A DNA stretch of 49,771 nucleotides from Thermoplasmata archaeon (lineage in GTDB: Archaea > Thermoplasmatota > Thermoplasmata > Thermoplasmatales > Thermoplasmataceae). The notes below the pieces were generated by a model. That model saw nothing but the letters and a program-made list of their open reading frames with translations. It was not told the DNA's origin and searched no databases. Below, piece after piece: positions 9,181-17,446 of this stretch (position 1 is the first letter of the stretch; each line of letters begins with the position of its first letter). The translations under genes were made by a program, and so were the position numbers. The stretch spans positions 1 through 49,771 of the forward strand of contig JAKAWY010000002.1 in the NCBI GenBank assembly GCA_021816745.1. The letters are read 5' to 3'.

Positions 9181-9293
9181 TTCAACACCAGACACATAAT
9201 TTAAATGAATATTTGACGGGGTGACTAAGTTTAAATTTTGTCAAAATTTTCTGTATTTGTGAAAATTGGGTAAAACGATTGAGGAAATATGCG

Positions 9294-10064
9294 TTAACTT
9301 TTAGTTCTTTTCCTAACGTATCCAATTGCAGCCCCTACAACCAAAATAACTGCAGAAATTTCTGCTATTTCATAAATTACTCCAACAGAAAGCGCTAAAA
9401 CCGGATAGGGTGCTGCTTTCTGGGCCATGGGCACATTGGTGGAGTCGATTGTGTATGTTCTAATGATTGTCCTATGCCCATTATAATATGTGGGCCCTAT
9501 AGTGTTTGTTCTGTTCAATATAATTCCATTCTGGGAATCAATATAATAGATCTGTTTTCCGTTGCAATCTTCATAATTTATCAGATCAGACTGTAAACTG
9601 CCAAATTTAGTGTTCAGTACCACATTCGTGGTATCCGTATTGCTGGCATTTTGTATATGACAGAAAAACCCCATATTTCCATTATTTATCTGAGATAGAA
9701 TGGATTCATTTACCACTGTATTCAACGCCAAAAATGATGTAGTGGAATAGTAAACGATATAGTTGCACAATAAATTTCCTAGGGACATCCCCGCTTCACA
9801 CAATTTGACATTTGCCTCTATAGAATTATTGCTACTGTCGAACCGTAGAATTGTTGAATTAAAATACCCAGTAATCACGTCTGAGTTCCCGCAGAATGAA
9901 ACATTTCCGCTAATTGTATAATTTTGATAAGCACCCGGAAAAAGCCAAGGCCCCTGGGAACTGTATAAAGAGGTTGCATTTGAAACATTCAAAACAGGTG
10001 TGGCTGAGTATGCACCGAATATTAGAAAAAGAGTAATGGATGCCACTGCTAAATGTTTCATCAC
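9294..10064 (-). CDS. Predicted secreted, C-terminally anchored surface protein, function unknown
   Basis: This unrecognised protein of 256 residues has an N-terminal signal sequence (MMKHLAVASITLFLIFGAYS). A long extracytoplasmic part is rich in Asn, Ser, Thr and Tyr with numerous N-glycosylation sequons. Near the C-terminus there is one hydrophobic helix (about residues 225-248) followed by a positive KRTKS tail, the type I topology of an archaeal surface glycoprotein. An AT-rich TATA-like stretch lies upstream on the minus strand. It converges with the 8644-9180 gene, and the two share composition but not obvious sequence. The first or second ATG (10064 or 10061) could be used. Confidence 0.7.
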   Translation of the reverse strand: MMKHLAVASITLFLIFGAYSATPVLNVSNATSLYSSQGPWLFPGAYQNYTISGNVSFCGNSDVITGYFNSTILRFDSSNNSIEANVKLCEAGMSLGNLLCNYIVYYSTTSFLALNTVVNESILSQINNGNMGFFCHIQNASNTDTTNVVLNTKFGSLQSDLINYEDCNGKQIYYIDSQNGIILNRTNTIGPTYYNGHRTIIRTYTIDSTNVPMAQKAAPYPVLALSVGVIYEIAEISAVILVVGAAIGYVRKRTKS

Positions 10065-10223
10065 ATTATGAAATAATTATATTATTCTTAATTTTTTAGT
10101 TTTGTGTTGCTCTGTTTAACAAATACCTGCATACCACGACTTTTCCCTGATCATTTTCCGTTTTTTCCGGTATTGTTGATCAGTTCATCGCTTTCACCTC
10201 CCTTTGCCCCCTGGTTTATTTAG

Positions 10224-10388
10224 TCACACGCACATCCTCTGGTATCCCTCCACTTCCAATTGTTTGTTTATCTTCATTCCTGTATCGTCTGTCCCAAGTT
10301 CTGCATGATCCAGTCCTGAAATATCCATATCAGGATGCATGCCACTTAAATATTTACTCAACACAGCAGAGAAAGTCCTTGATGGCAT
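10224..10388 (-). pseudogene. Possible relic of an FAD/NAD(P)-dependent oxidoreductase
   Basis: The space 10065-10477 has no full gene. A 54-codon frame here encodes a segment (SGMHPDMDISGLDHAELG then TDDTGMKINKQLE) resembling the part of glutathione-reductase-like flavoproteins that runs GRxPN..LGLE..G....xGxIxVN..L.T. Nothing recognisable flanks it. It ends at a stop where the family would continue to a conserved GD motif. I read it as a decayed fragment, but the match is short and made by eye. The rest of the interval shows no RNA gene or repeat that I can support. Confidence 0.25.
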
Positions 10389-10477
10389 GATCGATCTGGT
10401 GGGTCAAAAAGTGTGAAAAGAAAACTGGCCAGATCAGTTTAGATCAGCTCTGCGCTTTCATATTCCACATGGATGGT

Positions 10478-12316
10478 TCAGGTAAACAGTGTAAAGATTA
10501 TGGAAAGAATCAGGGTGATCATTATATACATAACATATTGCCTCACGTTGCCGTTCATTATCTTCAGAGCAATGAATCTTGATGCCCGTTCATATTTTTT
10601 GAATATCGACAGGAATGTGAGATAAAGCAGGTCAAACCGGTGTGATGAATATTCATGTTTGATATATCCCTCTATCTTTGGAAAGAGCCTGAAAAATGTC
10701 ATTCTTGCCGGGTTCGAATAATTAAATGAATTGTAAGTCCTTCCCCTTTCGACACCCCCTGCCCATACCTCAACCTCCCTGGCATTTTTTGGCCTGAAGA
10801 TATATACAACTGAAAATATGATAGCTGTCGAGATGATTATGAATGTAGGCGTCAGAACACCAAATATATTGCTGTTAAATGGTGAATATATAGTGAATCC
10901 GTCTGGGAAGATCTCCCCTCCAGTCAGGAATAAATTTCTGCCGGATGCTACTTCAGAAACCCCACTGAATAACATGAAAAGAAGCGGAGTTATGAGAGGC
11001 AAAACGATAAGAAGATATCCTATTCCATAATTTTTCCCTGATTCAGGGGACGCTTTCATTTCCGGGGAAGATGTTCCCGTAAATCCAACAAACTTCGTGA
11101 AAACAACCACGGATATTCCAGCGCCTAGCGCTGCCAGTGCACCTGCAATGACCGCTATTATTGAATAATACTGAATGCCGATAAGCGATGCGATGAACAG
11201 GCTTTCCAGAAGCATCCATTCACCTATGCCTCCTCCAAGGGGAGACAATCCCATCATCGATATTGAAGCAATAATCAGGCCGCTCTTTGACATGCTTCTC
11301 CACTCTTTGCTGTTGAATGAATCAGCGTTGAATGCTGTTGAACTCAGTATTACCGATTTGCCTATCCCGTGCATGAACGCGTATATGACGGTACCAATCG
11401 CAGCAAAAGTTCCAAGATTCAAATGCCCTGTGGCATAAGAAAGTGCTGAAACCCCGATGAGCACTATCATGGCACCCACGTTTTCCACAGTGCTATATGC
11501 AGCCAGGACCCTGGGATTTTCAGAGGTACTGGCATATATAGCCCCGAAGAATATTGAAATTGCCCCTACGAGGATCATGATGAGCGACATCGCCTGGAAC
11601 TGCAACCCTGAAAGGCATGCTTCTTCTACCCAATATATTGAAATGGTGGGTATCAGGACTCCAATGAGGATTGACATGGATGAATCTATGCCACTCATTC
11701 CCAGTGAATACCATTCTGACATCTGTAGGGGAATTATACCCGCCTTGACAATAAACCCTGCAGTCCAGAGAGATATGGCAACGGGATTTTCAAACAACGC
11801 AATGATCGAGAATGATCCTGCAGAAGCATATGAAACCGCTGCACCTATAATAAGGAGTATAATACTCAATTCTCCAATGGAGAGAAACACGTATGAAGAG
11901 AGAAGTCCCCTTTTATTATAGAGGCCAAGAATGAACATTGCAGATATGGTGAATGTTTCCCAGAAAACTATCAGTGTCAAGGAGTTTCCTGAAAACAGTG
12001 TGCCAAGTATGCTGAAGAATAGAAGCTTTGCAAAAAATGACCTTGTCCTTGTCCAGTTTGCAAGCACCGTGTTGATACCGGATATGAACCATACTGTTGA
12101 TATGATCAATAGAAAAGAGCCGGAAAGAGGGTTGATTGAAAGCTTGAAATGGTTTAGTGTGTATGGATATATTGAAAGATATCCTGTCAGATAGAGAAGA
12201 CTCACCGTTATAAGGAGGAGAGACCCTGCAATTGTGGTTATTCTTTCCACTTTTTTACTGTACACCGACAATAAAACCAATAATCCTATTATTCCAGTTA
12301 AAAGTATGATATTCAT
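10478..12316 (-). CDS. Hydrogenase-4/complex I-like antiporter subunit (HyfB/NuoL-like)
   Basis: This polytopic membrane protein of 612 residues belongs to the NuoL/M/N-Mrp antiporter-like family. It would form part of the ion-pumping arm of a Hyf-type membrane complex. The central helices carry the expected charged or polar residues in membrane, for example the lysine in GFIVKAGIIPLQMSEWYS and the histidine and lysine in YAFMHGIGKSVI. The C-terminal tail is extended, ending in one more helix, as in HyfB. It is the last of six genes, and its ATG overlaps the preceding stop as ATGA. Together with the HyfF-like gene it gives the complex two antiporter-like modules. Confidence 0.88.
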   Translation of the reverse strand: MNIILLTGIIGLLVLLSVYSKKVERITTIAGSLLLITVSLLYLTGYLSIYPYTLNHFKLSINPLSGSFLLIISTVWFISGINTVLANWTRTRSFFAKLLFFSILGTLFSGNSLTLIVFWETFTISAMFILGLYNKRGLLSSYVFLSIGELSIILLIIGAAVSYASAGSFSIIALFENPVAISLWTAGFIVKAGIIPLQMSEWYSLGMSGIDSSMSILIGVLIPTISIYWVEEACLSGLQFQAMSLIMILVGAISIFFGAIYASTSENPRVLAAYSTVENVGAMIVLIGVSALSYATGHLNLGTFAAIGTVIYAFMHGIGKSVILSSTAFNADSFNSKEWRSMSKSGLIIASISMMGLSPLGGGIGEWMLLESLFIASLIGIQYYSIIAVIAGALAALGAGISVVVFTKFVGFTGTSSPEMKASPESGKNYGIGYLLIVLPLITPLLFMLFSGVSEVASGRNLFLTGGEIFPDGFTIYSPFNSNIFGVLTPTFIIISTAIIFSVVYIFRPKNAREVEVWAGGVERGRTYNSFNYSNPARMTFFRLFPKIEGYIKHEYSSHRFDLLYLTFLSIFKKYERASRFIALKIMNGNVRQYVMYIMITLILSIIFTLFT

Positions 12317-12945
12317 CGCAACCCCCTGGATTTTTGTATCGCATCCACGATCGTGAAAGGGTCAGGTGGGCAACCGGGAACAATTACATCGATTTTGAGA
12401 GCGTCAGAAATGGACTTGCCAAGAAGTGAACCTGAAATGGCGCAAGCACCAATTGCAAAGACAATCTTTGGCTCAGCCATTGCCTCGTATGCCCTTCTGA
12501 GAGGATCCATCATACCCGGTGTGAGTACCCCGGAGACCAGTAGCGCATCGGCATGCCGTGGCGTGTTTGTGAATGAAACACCGAGCCTTGTCATATCATA
12601 CTGCGGGCTCACCATGGCCATAACTTCCAGATTACATGCACCACAGCTTCCTACATCAATAGAGTACAGCCTTATGGATTTCTTCAGTGCGGGAACCGAT
12701 AAATGGGATATCGATCCTCGAACATCCATGGAAGGCTCAAATTCCGGATAGCACAGGCCACATGAAATACAAAGATTCGCATCTACTTTCTTATTGGTGA
12801 TTGCCCCCGTTGGGCAGTATGGATTCGCGTTTCCGTCACGGTAAACAGGAGTCGTTGACCATGGTGATGCCACCTCATTCTTCCCTTTTGGAAATCTGGT
12901 GGTTATTATGCCTTTCTTAAATGAACGCAATATCCAGGCTTTCAT
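12313..12945 (-). CDS. Fused ferredoxin-NuoB/HyfI-like iron-sulfur subunit
   Basis: This peripheral electron-transfer subunit is made of two parts. Residues about 40-70 form a ferredoxin-like module with C44 (in YCPTGAI) and C59, C62, C65 (CISCGLC). Residues about 92-205 match the NuoB/HyfI small subunit, with ligands C101 and C104 (CGACNLE), C168 (GACAISG) and C192 (PGCPPDP) for the cluster nearest the active site. In most relatives the two parts are separate proteins (HyfH/NuoI and HyfI/NuoB), and the ferredoxin binds two clusters. Here only the ligands for one remain. Both ends are ATGA overlaps with neighbouring operon genes. Confidence 0.9.
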   Translation of the reverse strand: MKAWILRSFKKGIITTRFPKGKNEVASPWSTTPVYRDGNANPYCPTGAITNKKVDANLCISCGLCYPEFEPSMDVRGSISHLSVPALKKSIRLYSIDVGSCGACNLEVMAMVSPQYDMTRLGVSFTNTPRHADALLVSGVLTPGMMDPLRRAYEAMAEPKIVFAIGACAISGSLLGKSISDALKIDVIVPGCPPDPFTIVDAIQKSRGLR

Positions 12946-14129
12946 AGAAGATCACCCATTTCAGATATCCATATGCCGAGGCTCTCGTAACCAAAAAGGA
13001 AATCGGCGAATGTGCTGGCAGGAATCGATTCGGCAAACGCCTCCATGTTGAGGATAGATGGACTCCTGAAACCTATGCTTTCTATTTTATCGGCCCTTAT
13101 CTTTAGAAGCATTGATGCATCTCCTGATGGTGTTTCCATGAACCCTCCTGAAATGGTTCCTTCCACTTCACGAACTCCCTGAGAACCAGTCTTTATTTCA
13201 CCAATCCTTGAAATTGCGCGTTCAATAATCCCAACTGACTCCACAATCTCTCCAGACCTCACAATGAAGCGGGCAAGAGCATCGCCTCCTTCGGAGGTTG
13301 TTGCCTTGAAGTCAAGACCTTCATAATACCTGTGAAAATTCCTGCCATCCCTGTTTATTCCACTCCCCCTCAATGCAGGCCCTGAGCTGTGTTCTCCCTT
13401 TATTATAGCGGATTTATCAAGTCGGTCTATGAATATTCTTGAATCCATCAGCGTGTTGAATATTTCCACATATTCATCGCTGATGAGCCTGACCTTTTTT
13501 CCAAATTCCTTCAGGTTAACAGGCCTGCCTATTCCACCTATCCTGTTGACCCCGAAGAAATACCTGTGCCCGAACACGGATGCAATGGCCCTGAGAAGGT
13601 CCTCCCTGAGCAACAGTATATTCATATGTGCTATATTCTGTGATGCACCGCCGGTGAGACGTGAGGCCACAAAGAGATGTGACGAAATCCTCTCTGCCTC
13701 CATCATGGCAACCCTCAGGAGTTCAACCCCTTCCGGAACATCCAGGTTCATGCCTTTTTCGCATATCTGGCAGAATAGTGTGGAATATGAGGCTGCATGA
13801 ACACCGTTCATCCGTTCCATTCTTAGCAGTCCCTCGTTCATTGACAGTCCTGAAATCTTTATTGACCTGTTTTTGAAATCGGTATCATACCTAACATCCT
13901 CAATCTTCTCTCCCTGCGTAAGGATATCAAAATATACGCTTTCCACCATTCCTCCCGAAGAAGGGCCATATGGGAATACAGATAGCCTCTCGGTGTCTGT
14001 GCTGGAGAAGTTCTCGTGCTTGAAACCATTCAATCCTTCTGATGCCAGGATTACCGGCACATCTGTGAATCTTTCGAGCGTGTAATATGAATTTCCGTCA
14101 ATGATGTGTGCAACACCGGATTGCTTCAT
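12942..14129 (-). CDS. Hydrogenase-4 large-subunit-like protein (HyfG/NuoCD-like) lacking NiFe ligands
   Basis: This 395-residue protein matches the catalytic large subunit of group 4 NiFe hydrogenases and NuoD of complex I (for example FFGVNRIGG and LLRVAMMEAERISSHLF). It aligns without gaps to the N-terminal NiFe motif ERxCGxC, but reads ERMNGVH, so the two cysteines are N108 and H111. The C-terminal DPCxxC is also gone (the tail ends GYESLGIWISEMGDLL). It therefore cannot hold a NiFe centre and probably transfers electrons to a quinone or another acceptor, as in complex I-like energy-converting-hydrogenase-related complexes. The frame is open to 14165, but the ATG at 14129 makes an ATGA overlap with the preceding stop and is preferred. 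Confidence 0.88.
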   Translation of the reverse strand: MKQSGVAHIIDGNSYYTLERFTDVPVILASEGLNGFKHENFSSTDTERLSVFPYGPSSGGMVESVYFDILTQGEKIEDVRYDTDFKNRSIKISGLSMNEGLLRMERMNGVHAASYSTLFCQICEKGMNLDVPEGVELLRVAMMEAERISSHLFVASRLTGGASQNIAHMNILLLREDLLRAIASVFGHRYFFGVNRIGGIGRPVNLKEFGKKVRLISDEYVEIFNTLMDSRIFIDRLDKSAIIKGEHSSGPALRGSGINRDGRNFHRYYEGLDFKATTSEGGDALARFIVRSGEIVESVGIIERAISRIGEIKTGSQGVREVEGTISGGFMETPSGDASMLLKIRADKIESIGFRSPSILNMEAFAESIPASTFADFLFGYESLGIWISEMGDLL

Positions 14130-15481
14130 AATAACCCCACCATAAAAAGGAATGCGAATATGCATGAAATGGCCACGGTTGCACCGGTAACTAATACCTG
14201 TTGAGTGGAAATTCGAGCTGATGATGTGGGAGGTGCAACGCTGAACACCATCTTCAAAACCTTGTAATTGACTGAAAGAAATATGATTCCAAGAAGTATG
14301 ACGAGAATTGCCATGATACTACCCAGCCCGTGAGAATATAGAGAAGATAAAATGAAAAATTCACCTAAGAATATTCCAAAAGGCGGGGCCCCGGAAACGG
14401 CAAGAGTTGAGATGATTAGGGTGTAAGAGGTAAACTTCTGTTCTCCCCATACATTCTGTATATTAGGCATGTCTCTTGTGTGATAAGTTTCAAGAATATT
14501 CCCGCTGGAATAAAAAGCGCCAGCTTTTGCAAATGCGTGAGTCATGATGATCAATATTGATCCAAAGAGTGCTATTCCACCCAGTGCGAAACCAAGGAGA
14601 ATGAGTGCCATGTTCTCCATTGTGGAATAAGCGAACATCCTCTTGATATCCCTCTGCGATGCCATGACAATGGCGACGAACAGAAGCGAAATAACAGTAA
14701 AGAAGATTGTTGCCTCATAAATAGCCGTTATATTTATTGTTTTAATAATTATATATATTGCATATATTGCTATTGGAAGCAAAACTGCAGAAAACATTGC
14801 GCTTATTTCCGATGGTGCACGCCCATGCGCATCTGGAAGCCATGAATGCATGGGAAAAATTCCACCCTTTGTTCCAAAGCCTATTATTCCAAATAAGGCA
14901 GCCAATACCAGGATCTGAGAGGGCTGTGATGAAGAGACCAGAAGCGTTGTTATTTCCAGTGTGCCAAAAACCCTGTATATGAGGATTATTGATATCAGGG
15001 CTATTGCCAGGCCGGCAGAAACGATGATGATATACCTCCATGCTGCTTCCATATCAGCAGGTTCCCCCTCGATTATTATAAGTATTGCACTGGATGCAGT
15101 AGTGCCTTCGATGCCAATCCACATTAAACCCAGATTGTTGATGACCAGAGAAAACAGCATGGTGAACGTAAACATGCCCATCATTGACATATGCACCCTC
15201 AGGTGCCTGGATTCACCCATTTTCTTATGATAACCTGTGCCATATATTACCGAAAAGACGTAGATCGAAGAAACGCAGATGAGTATGTACCTGTTTATTT
15301 CATTCAGGTAAAAGTATGAATATGTCCCTGAGTTAAGAGTGAAAACCAGGGTGGTGAATAGGAGTGTTGCTAAAGCCATTGCTATGGAGATTTCCCTGAA
15401 GTACCTGAAGAAGAATGATATGCCGGATAGTACTGGAATAGCAAGCATAATGATTATGACATATGTTCCGCCTATCATCAT
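14126..15481 (-). CDS. Hydrogenase-4/complex I-like antiporter subunit (HyfF-like)
   Basis: This 451-residue polytopic membrane protein is of the NuoL/M/N-Mrp antiporter family, closest in gene order to HyfF. It contains the functional motifs of the family: an in-membrane glutamate in LMWIGIEGTTASSA, the lysine in FGTKGGIFPMHSWLPDAHGRAPSEISA, and MTHAFAKAGAFYSSGN. These residues mark proton-translocation half-channels in complex I, so it probably couples electron flow to proton movement. It shares ATGA overlaps at both ends with the neighbouring HyfE- and HyfG-like genes. Confidence 0.92.
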   Translation of the reverse strand: MMIGGTYVIIIMLAIPVLSGISFFFRYFREISIAMALATLLFTTLVFTLNSGTYSYFYLNEINRYILICVSSIYVFSVIYGTGYHKKMGESRHLRVHMSMMGMFTFTMLFSLVINNLGLMWIGIEGTTASSAILIIIEGEPADMEAAWRYIIIVSAGLAIALISIILIYRVFGTLEITTLLVSSSQPSQILVLAALFGIIGFGTKGGIFPMHSWLPDAHGRAPSEISAMFSAVLLPIAIYAIYIIIKTINITAIYEATIFFTVISLLFVAIVMASQRDIKRMFAYSTMENMALILLGFALGGIALFGSILIIMTHAFAKAGAFYSSGNILETYHTRDMPNIQNVWGEQKFTSYTLIISTLAVSGAPPFGIFLGEFFILSSLYSHGLGSIMAILVILLGIIFLSVNYKVLKMVFSVAPPTSSARISTQQVLVTGATVAISCIFAFLFMVGLL

Positions 15482-16098
15482 CCCATCATCTCCTGGAACA
15501 CCTGTGTTTCAGGTTTATCTGATATTATTACCGTTGAGACTATGAGCAGCGCAAGAACATCAAGAAGCACGCTTACCTCAATGACAAGAGGCATAGATAT
15601 GATGCCAATACCAAGCATGACAATGGCATTTTCCTCTTCGATATATCCAAGGAATTGCGAAAACTTGCTCTTTCTGGAACCTATCAGAAACAGTCCCTGG
15701 AAAAGCAGGGCAAAGCCGCCATCACCAATGGTTTCATAACCCAGCGGAGTAAACAGTATGCGGTATGTCAGAAATGAAAATACAAGGAAAAGAATGCTAA
15801 CGACGCTGAGAAAAGAAGCATCGCCAAATCTTTCACGGGAAATGAACTGGTGTGTGGAAAGTTTGGAGTTCAGAAGGGTACTGGTCAGGAATGCCCTCAA
15901 TATTATGATAAGTATACCAAGTGTGACCAGTTCGATATCCGTCTCTGATATTCCCAATATGATGATATATAATGACAAAAGCAAGGACTGGATTGATACA
16001 ATCCTGACCTTATGCGACATGAATGTACCAAGTTGAGCCCATATTGCAGTGAGAATCATGGCAGCTATTATGAGATCCAGAACCTCCGGGTTGATCAT
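15478..16098 (-). CDS. Hydrogenase-4 component E-like membrane protein (HyfE)
   Basis: This membrane protein of 206 residues has about six hydrophobic segments. Its position between HyfC- and HyfF-like genes and its profile match HyfE, which joins NuoK-like helices to an extra N-terminal region. A glutamate sits in the membrane segment IEEENAIVMLGIGIISMPLVIE, as in NuoK-like subunits. Recognition rests largely on operon position, size and topology because this family is weakly conserved. ATGA overlaps are present at both ends. Confidence 0.8.
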   Translation of the reverse strand: MINPEVLDLIIAAMILTAIWAQLGTFMSHKVRIVSIQSLLLSLYIIILGISETDIELVTLGILIIILRAFLTSTLLNSKLSTHQFISRERFGDASFLSVVSILFLVFSFLTYRILFTPLGYETIGDGGFALLFQGLFLIGSRKSKFSQFLGYIEEENAIVMLGIGIISMPLVIEVSVLLDVLALLIVSTVIISDKPETQVFQEMMG

Positions 16099-17045
16099 GA
16101 AAAGCCACCTACGACAAATAGTGTTACGGAAAGAAATGACAGAATGAATGAGAGTGAGAGGAAATCAACTATCTTGAATATCCGGATTCTTGCAATGCTC
16201 TGCTCAAGAATAATGATCAATAAAATGAGAACCAGCCATTTCACCAGCATAATGGGAATGTCAATAATTGAACCTAAGAATCCCGGCTGAAGCCCCCATG
16301 GGAAAATGAAAACGTTCAGGAAGAGAGAACCCAGGAGATATTGCTTTATTATGGATGAATACCTGATGAAAAAGAGGTTCCTACCACCATATTCGTATAT
16401 TTTTCCTTCTTCAATCATGCCAAGTTCGGACAATCCTCCGCCTTCGACTGGAAGTTTGCCTGTCTCAAACATGAAGAACATCAGGAAGGCTAATGAAGCA
16501 AGTATGTGGGTCAGTGAGAAAAACAGGTAGCTGTTCGCTGTTAAATCCGCGTTAGTGATGTATGGATTGTTTGTCCCGGTCTCAATGGCAACTGCAAAGA
16601 AGACAACTATGAGCGTTGGTTCTACAAGTGCTGAGAATATGACTGATCTCCCGGCGCTCATGGCAGTAAAATTGCTGTTGTTGTCAATTGCACCAAGAAT
16701 GGACAACACTGATGCCAGTGTAAAAAGCATGGCACCACCCAGGAAATCTGCCAGCGGGGCAAATATTGTGTAACCTGGCTGCACCGGTATGAGAAATGCC
16801 AACAATATCATTATGGATAGAACCATCATTGGCGCTTTTCTATGAATAAATCCGGAATCCCTGCTTATGATAGCTTCCTTCCTCAGATTTTTTGCAAGAT
16901 CATAATAAGGCTGTAAAATAGGGGATCCCTTCCTGAACTCCGTTTTGGCCTTTATGTTCTCATAGATGCCTGCTATGAGTGGGGAAAAAAGTAAAATGCC
17001 TAGTACCTGAACAACCGATTCAAAAATAACCTGCATCATATGCAC
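16095..17045 (-). CDS. Hydrogenase-4 component C/NuoH-like membrane subunit (HyfC)
   Basis: This 316-residue membrane subunit links the hydrophilic and ion-pumping parts of complex I-like enzymes. The conserved stretch KGSPILQPYYDLAKNLRKE (about residues 39-57) and the acidic loop EGGGLSELGMIEEGKIYEYGG (about 216-236) are diagnostic of the HyfC/HycD/EchB/NuoH group. It is the first gene of the operon, and its stop is shared with the HyfE start as ATGA. Three in-frame ATGs at 17045, 17039 and 17036 are possible starts. The upstream region on the minus strand has AT-rich stretches, with TTTAATATTT about 55-65 bases before the first ATG. Confidence 0.92.
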   Translation of the reverse strand: MHMMQVIFESVVQVLGILLFSPLIAGIYENIKAKTEFRKGSPILQPYYDLAKNLRKEAIISRDSGFIHRKAPMMVLSIMILLAFLIPVQPGYTIFAPLADFLGGAMLFTLASVLSILGAIDNNSNFTAMSAGRSVIFSALVEPTLIVVFFAVAIETGTNNPYITNADLTANSYLFFSLTHILASLAFLMFFMFETGKLPVEGGGLSELGMIEEGKIYEYGGRNLFFIRYSSIIKQYLLGSLFLNVFIFPWGLQPGFLGSIIDIPIMLVKWLVLILLIIILEQSIARIRIFKIVDFLSLSFILSFLSVTLFVVGGFS

Positions 17046-17446
17046 CAGATACTTTCACAATAATGGAATTGAATGCCGATGCTAATCAAATATTAAAAGA
17101 TATAACGCCTTTAAATTTGAGTTCTGCAGGTAACTTTTCGTGAAAGTTCATGTTGAATCCGAATTGTTCGGATTTCCCCCCGCAAACCTTTGTCCATTGT
17201 GTCTTTGCAATTTTCATGATAGTCCCGGGAGTGGAGTATTTCCATTTTTTCCAAGGCGCATGGAACGGCACACTATGTGTTCCAGGTTGATGGAATAATC
17301 CTGGGAAATATAGAAATATAATTAGAATACCGGCAGATGAACGCCATAGTGTTATTTCCGGATTGAAGTTTATAGTGCAATTTTCCTATGCGATTTACCC
17401 TCATTTTCTTCAAAAGTGTTAAAATACAGTTGCATATACCGATATC
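17046..17446. other. Divergent intergenic region, 401 bp
   Basis: No gene is supported here. The region separates the Hyf-like operon (leftward) from the ABC exporter (rightward) and so should carry two promoters. It contains one perfect 8-bp inverted repeat (17156-17174), a TATA-like TTAAAATA at 17419-17426 and a GTTGCATAT motif at 17429-17437 just before the ABC gene. A 61-codon minus-strand frame at 17086-17271 has no recognisable family features. Confidence 0.6.
17156..17174. repeat. Perfect inverted repeat, 8-bp arms, 3-bp spacer
   Basis: The sequence AATCCGAA-TTG-TTCGGATT is an exact palindrome apart from the spacer. It lies about 110 bp upstream of the Hyf-like operon and 270 bp upstream of the ABC exporter, followed on the plus strand by a run of C. 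It could be an operator for a dimeric regulator. No gene end lies close enough for an obvious terminator role. Confidence 0.6.

Noticed and set aside
13759-13770. CQIC in the Hyf large subunit (C120 and C123) as the NiFe-binding CxxC
   Set aside because: Aligned on the surrounding ERM..GVH and STLF residues, it falls about ten residues after the true motif, at non-ligand positions. No C-terminal CxxC partner exists.
17086-17271. 61-codon minus-strand frame upstream of the Hyf-like operon
   Set aside because: No family resemblance, no clear promoter, and it contains the perfect palindrome. Length is within chance for this base composition.
17276-17310. Imperfect inverted repeat around TTCCAGG and CCTGGGAA upstream of the ABC exporter
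   Set aside because: The arms match only with a one-base bulge and a long spacer, which is not distinguishable from chance.
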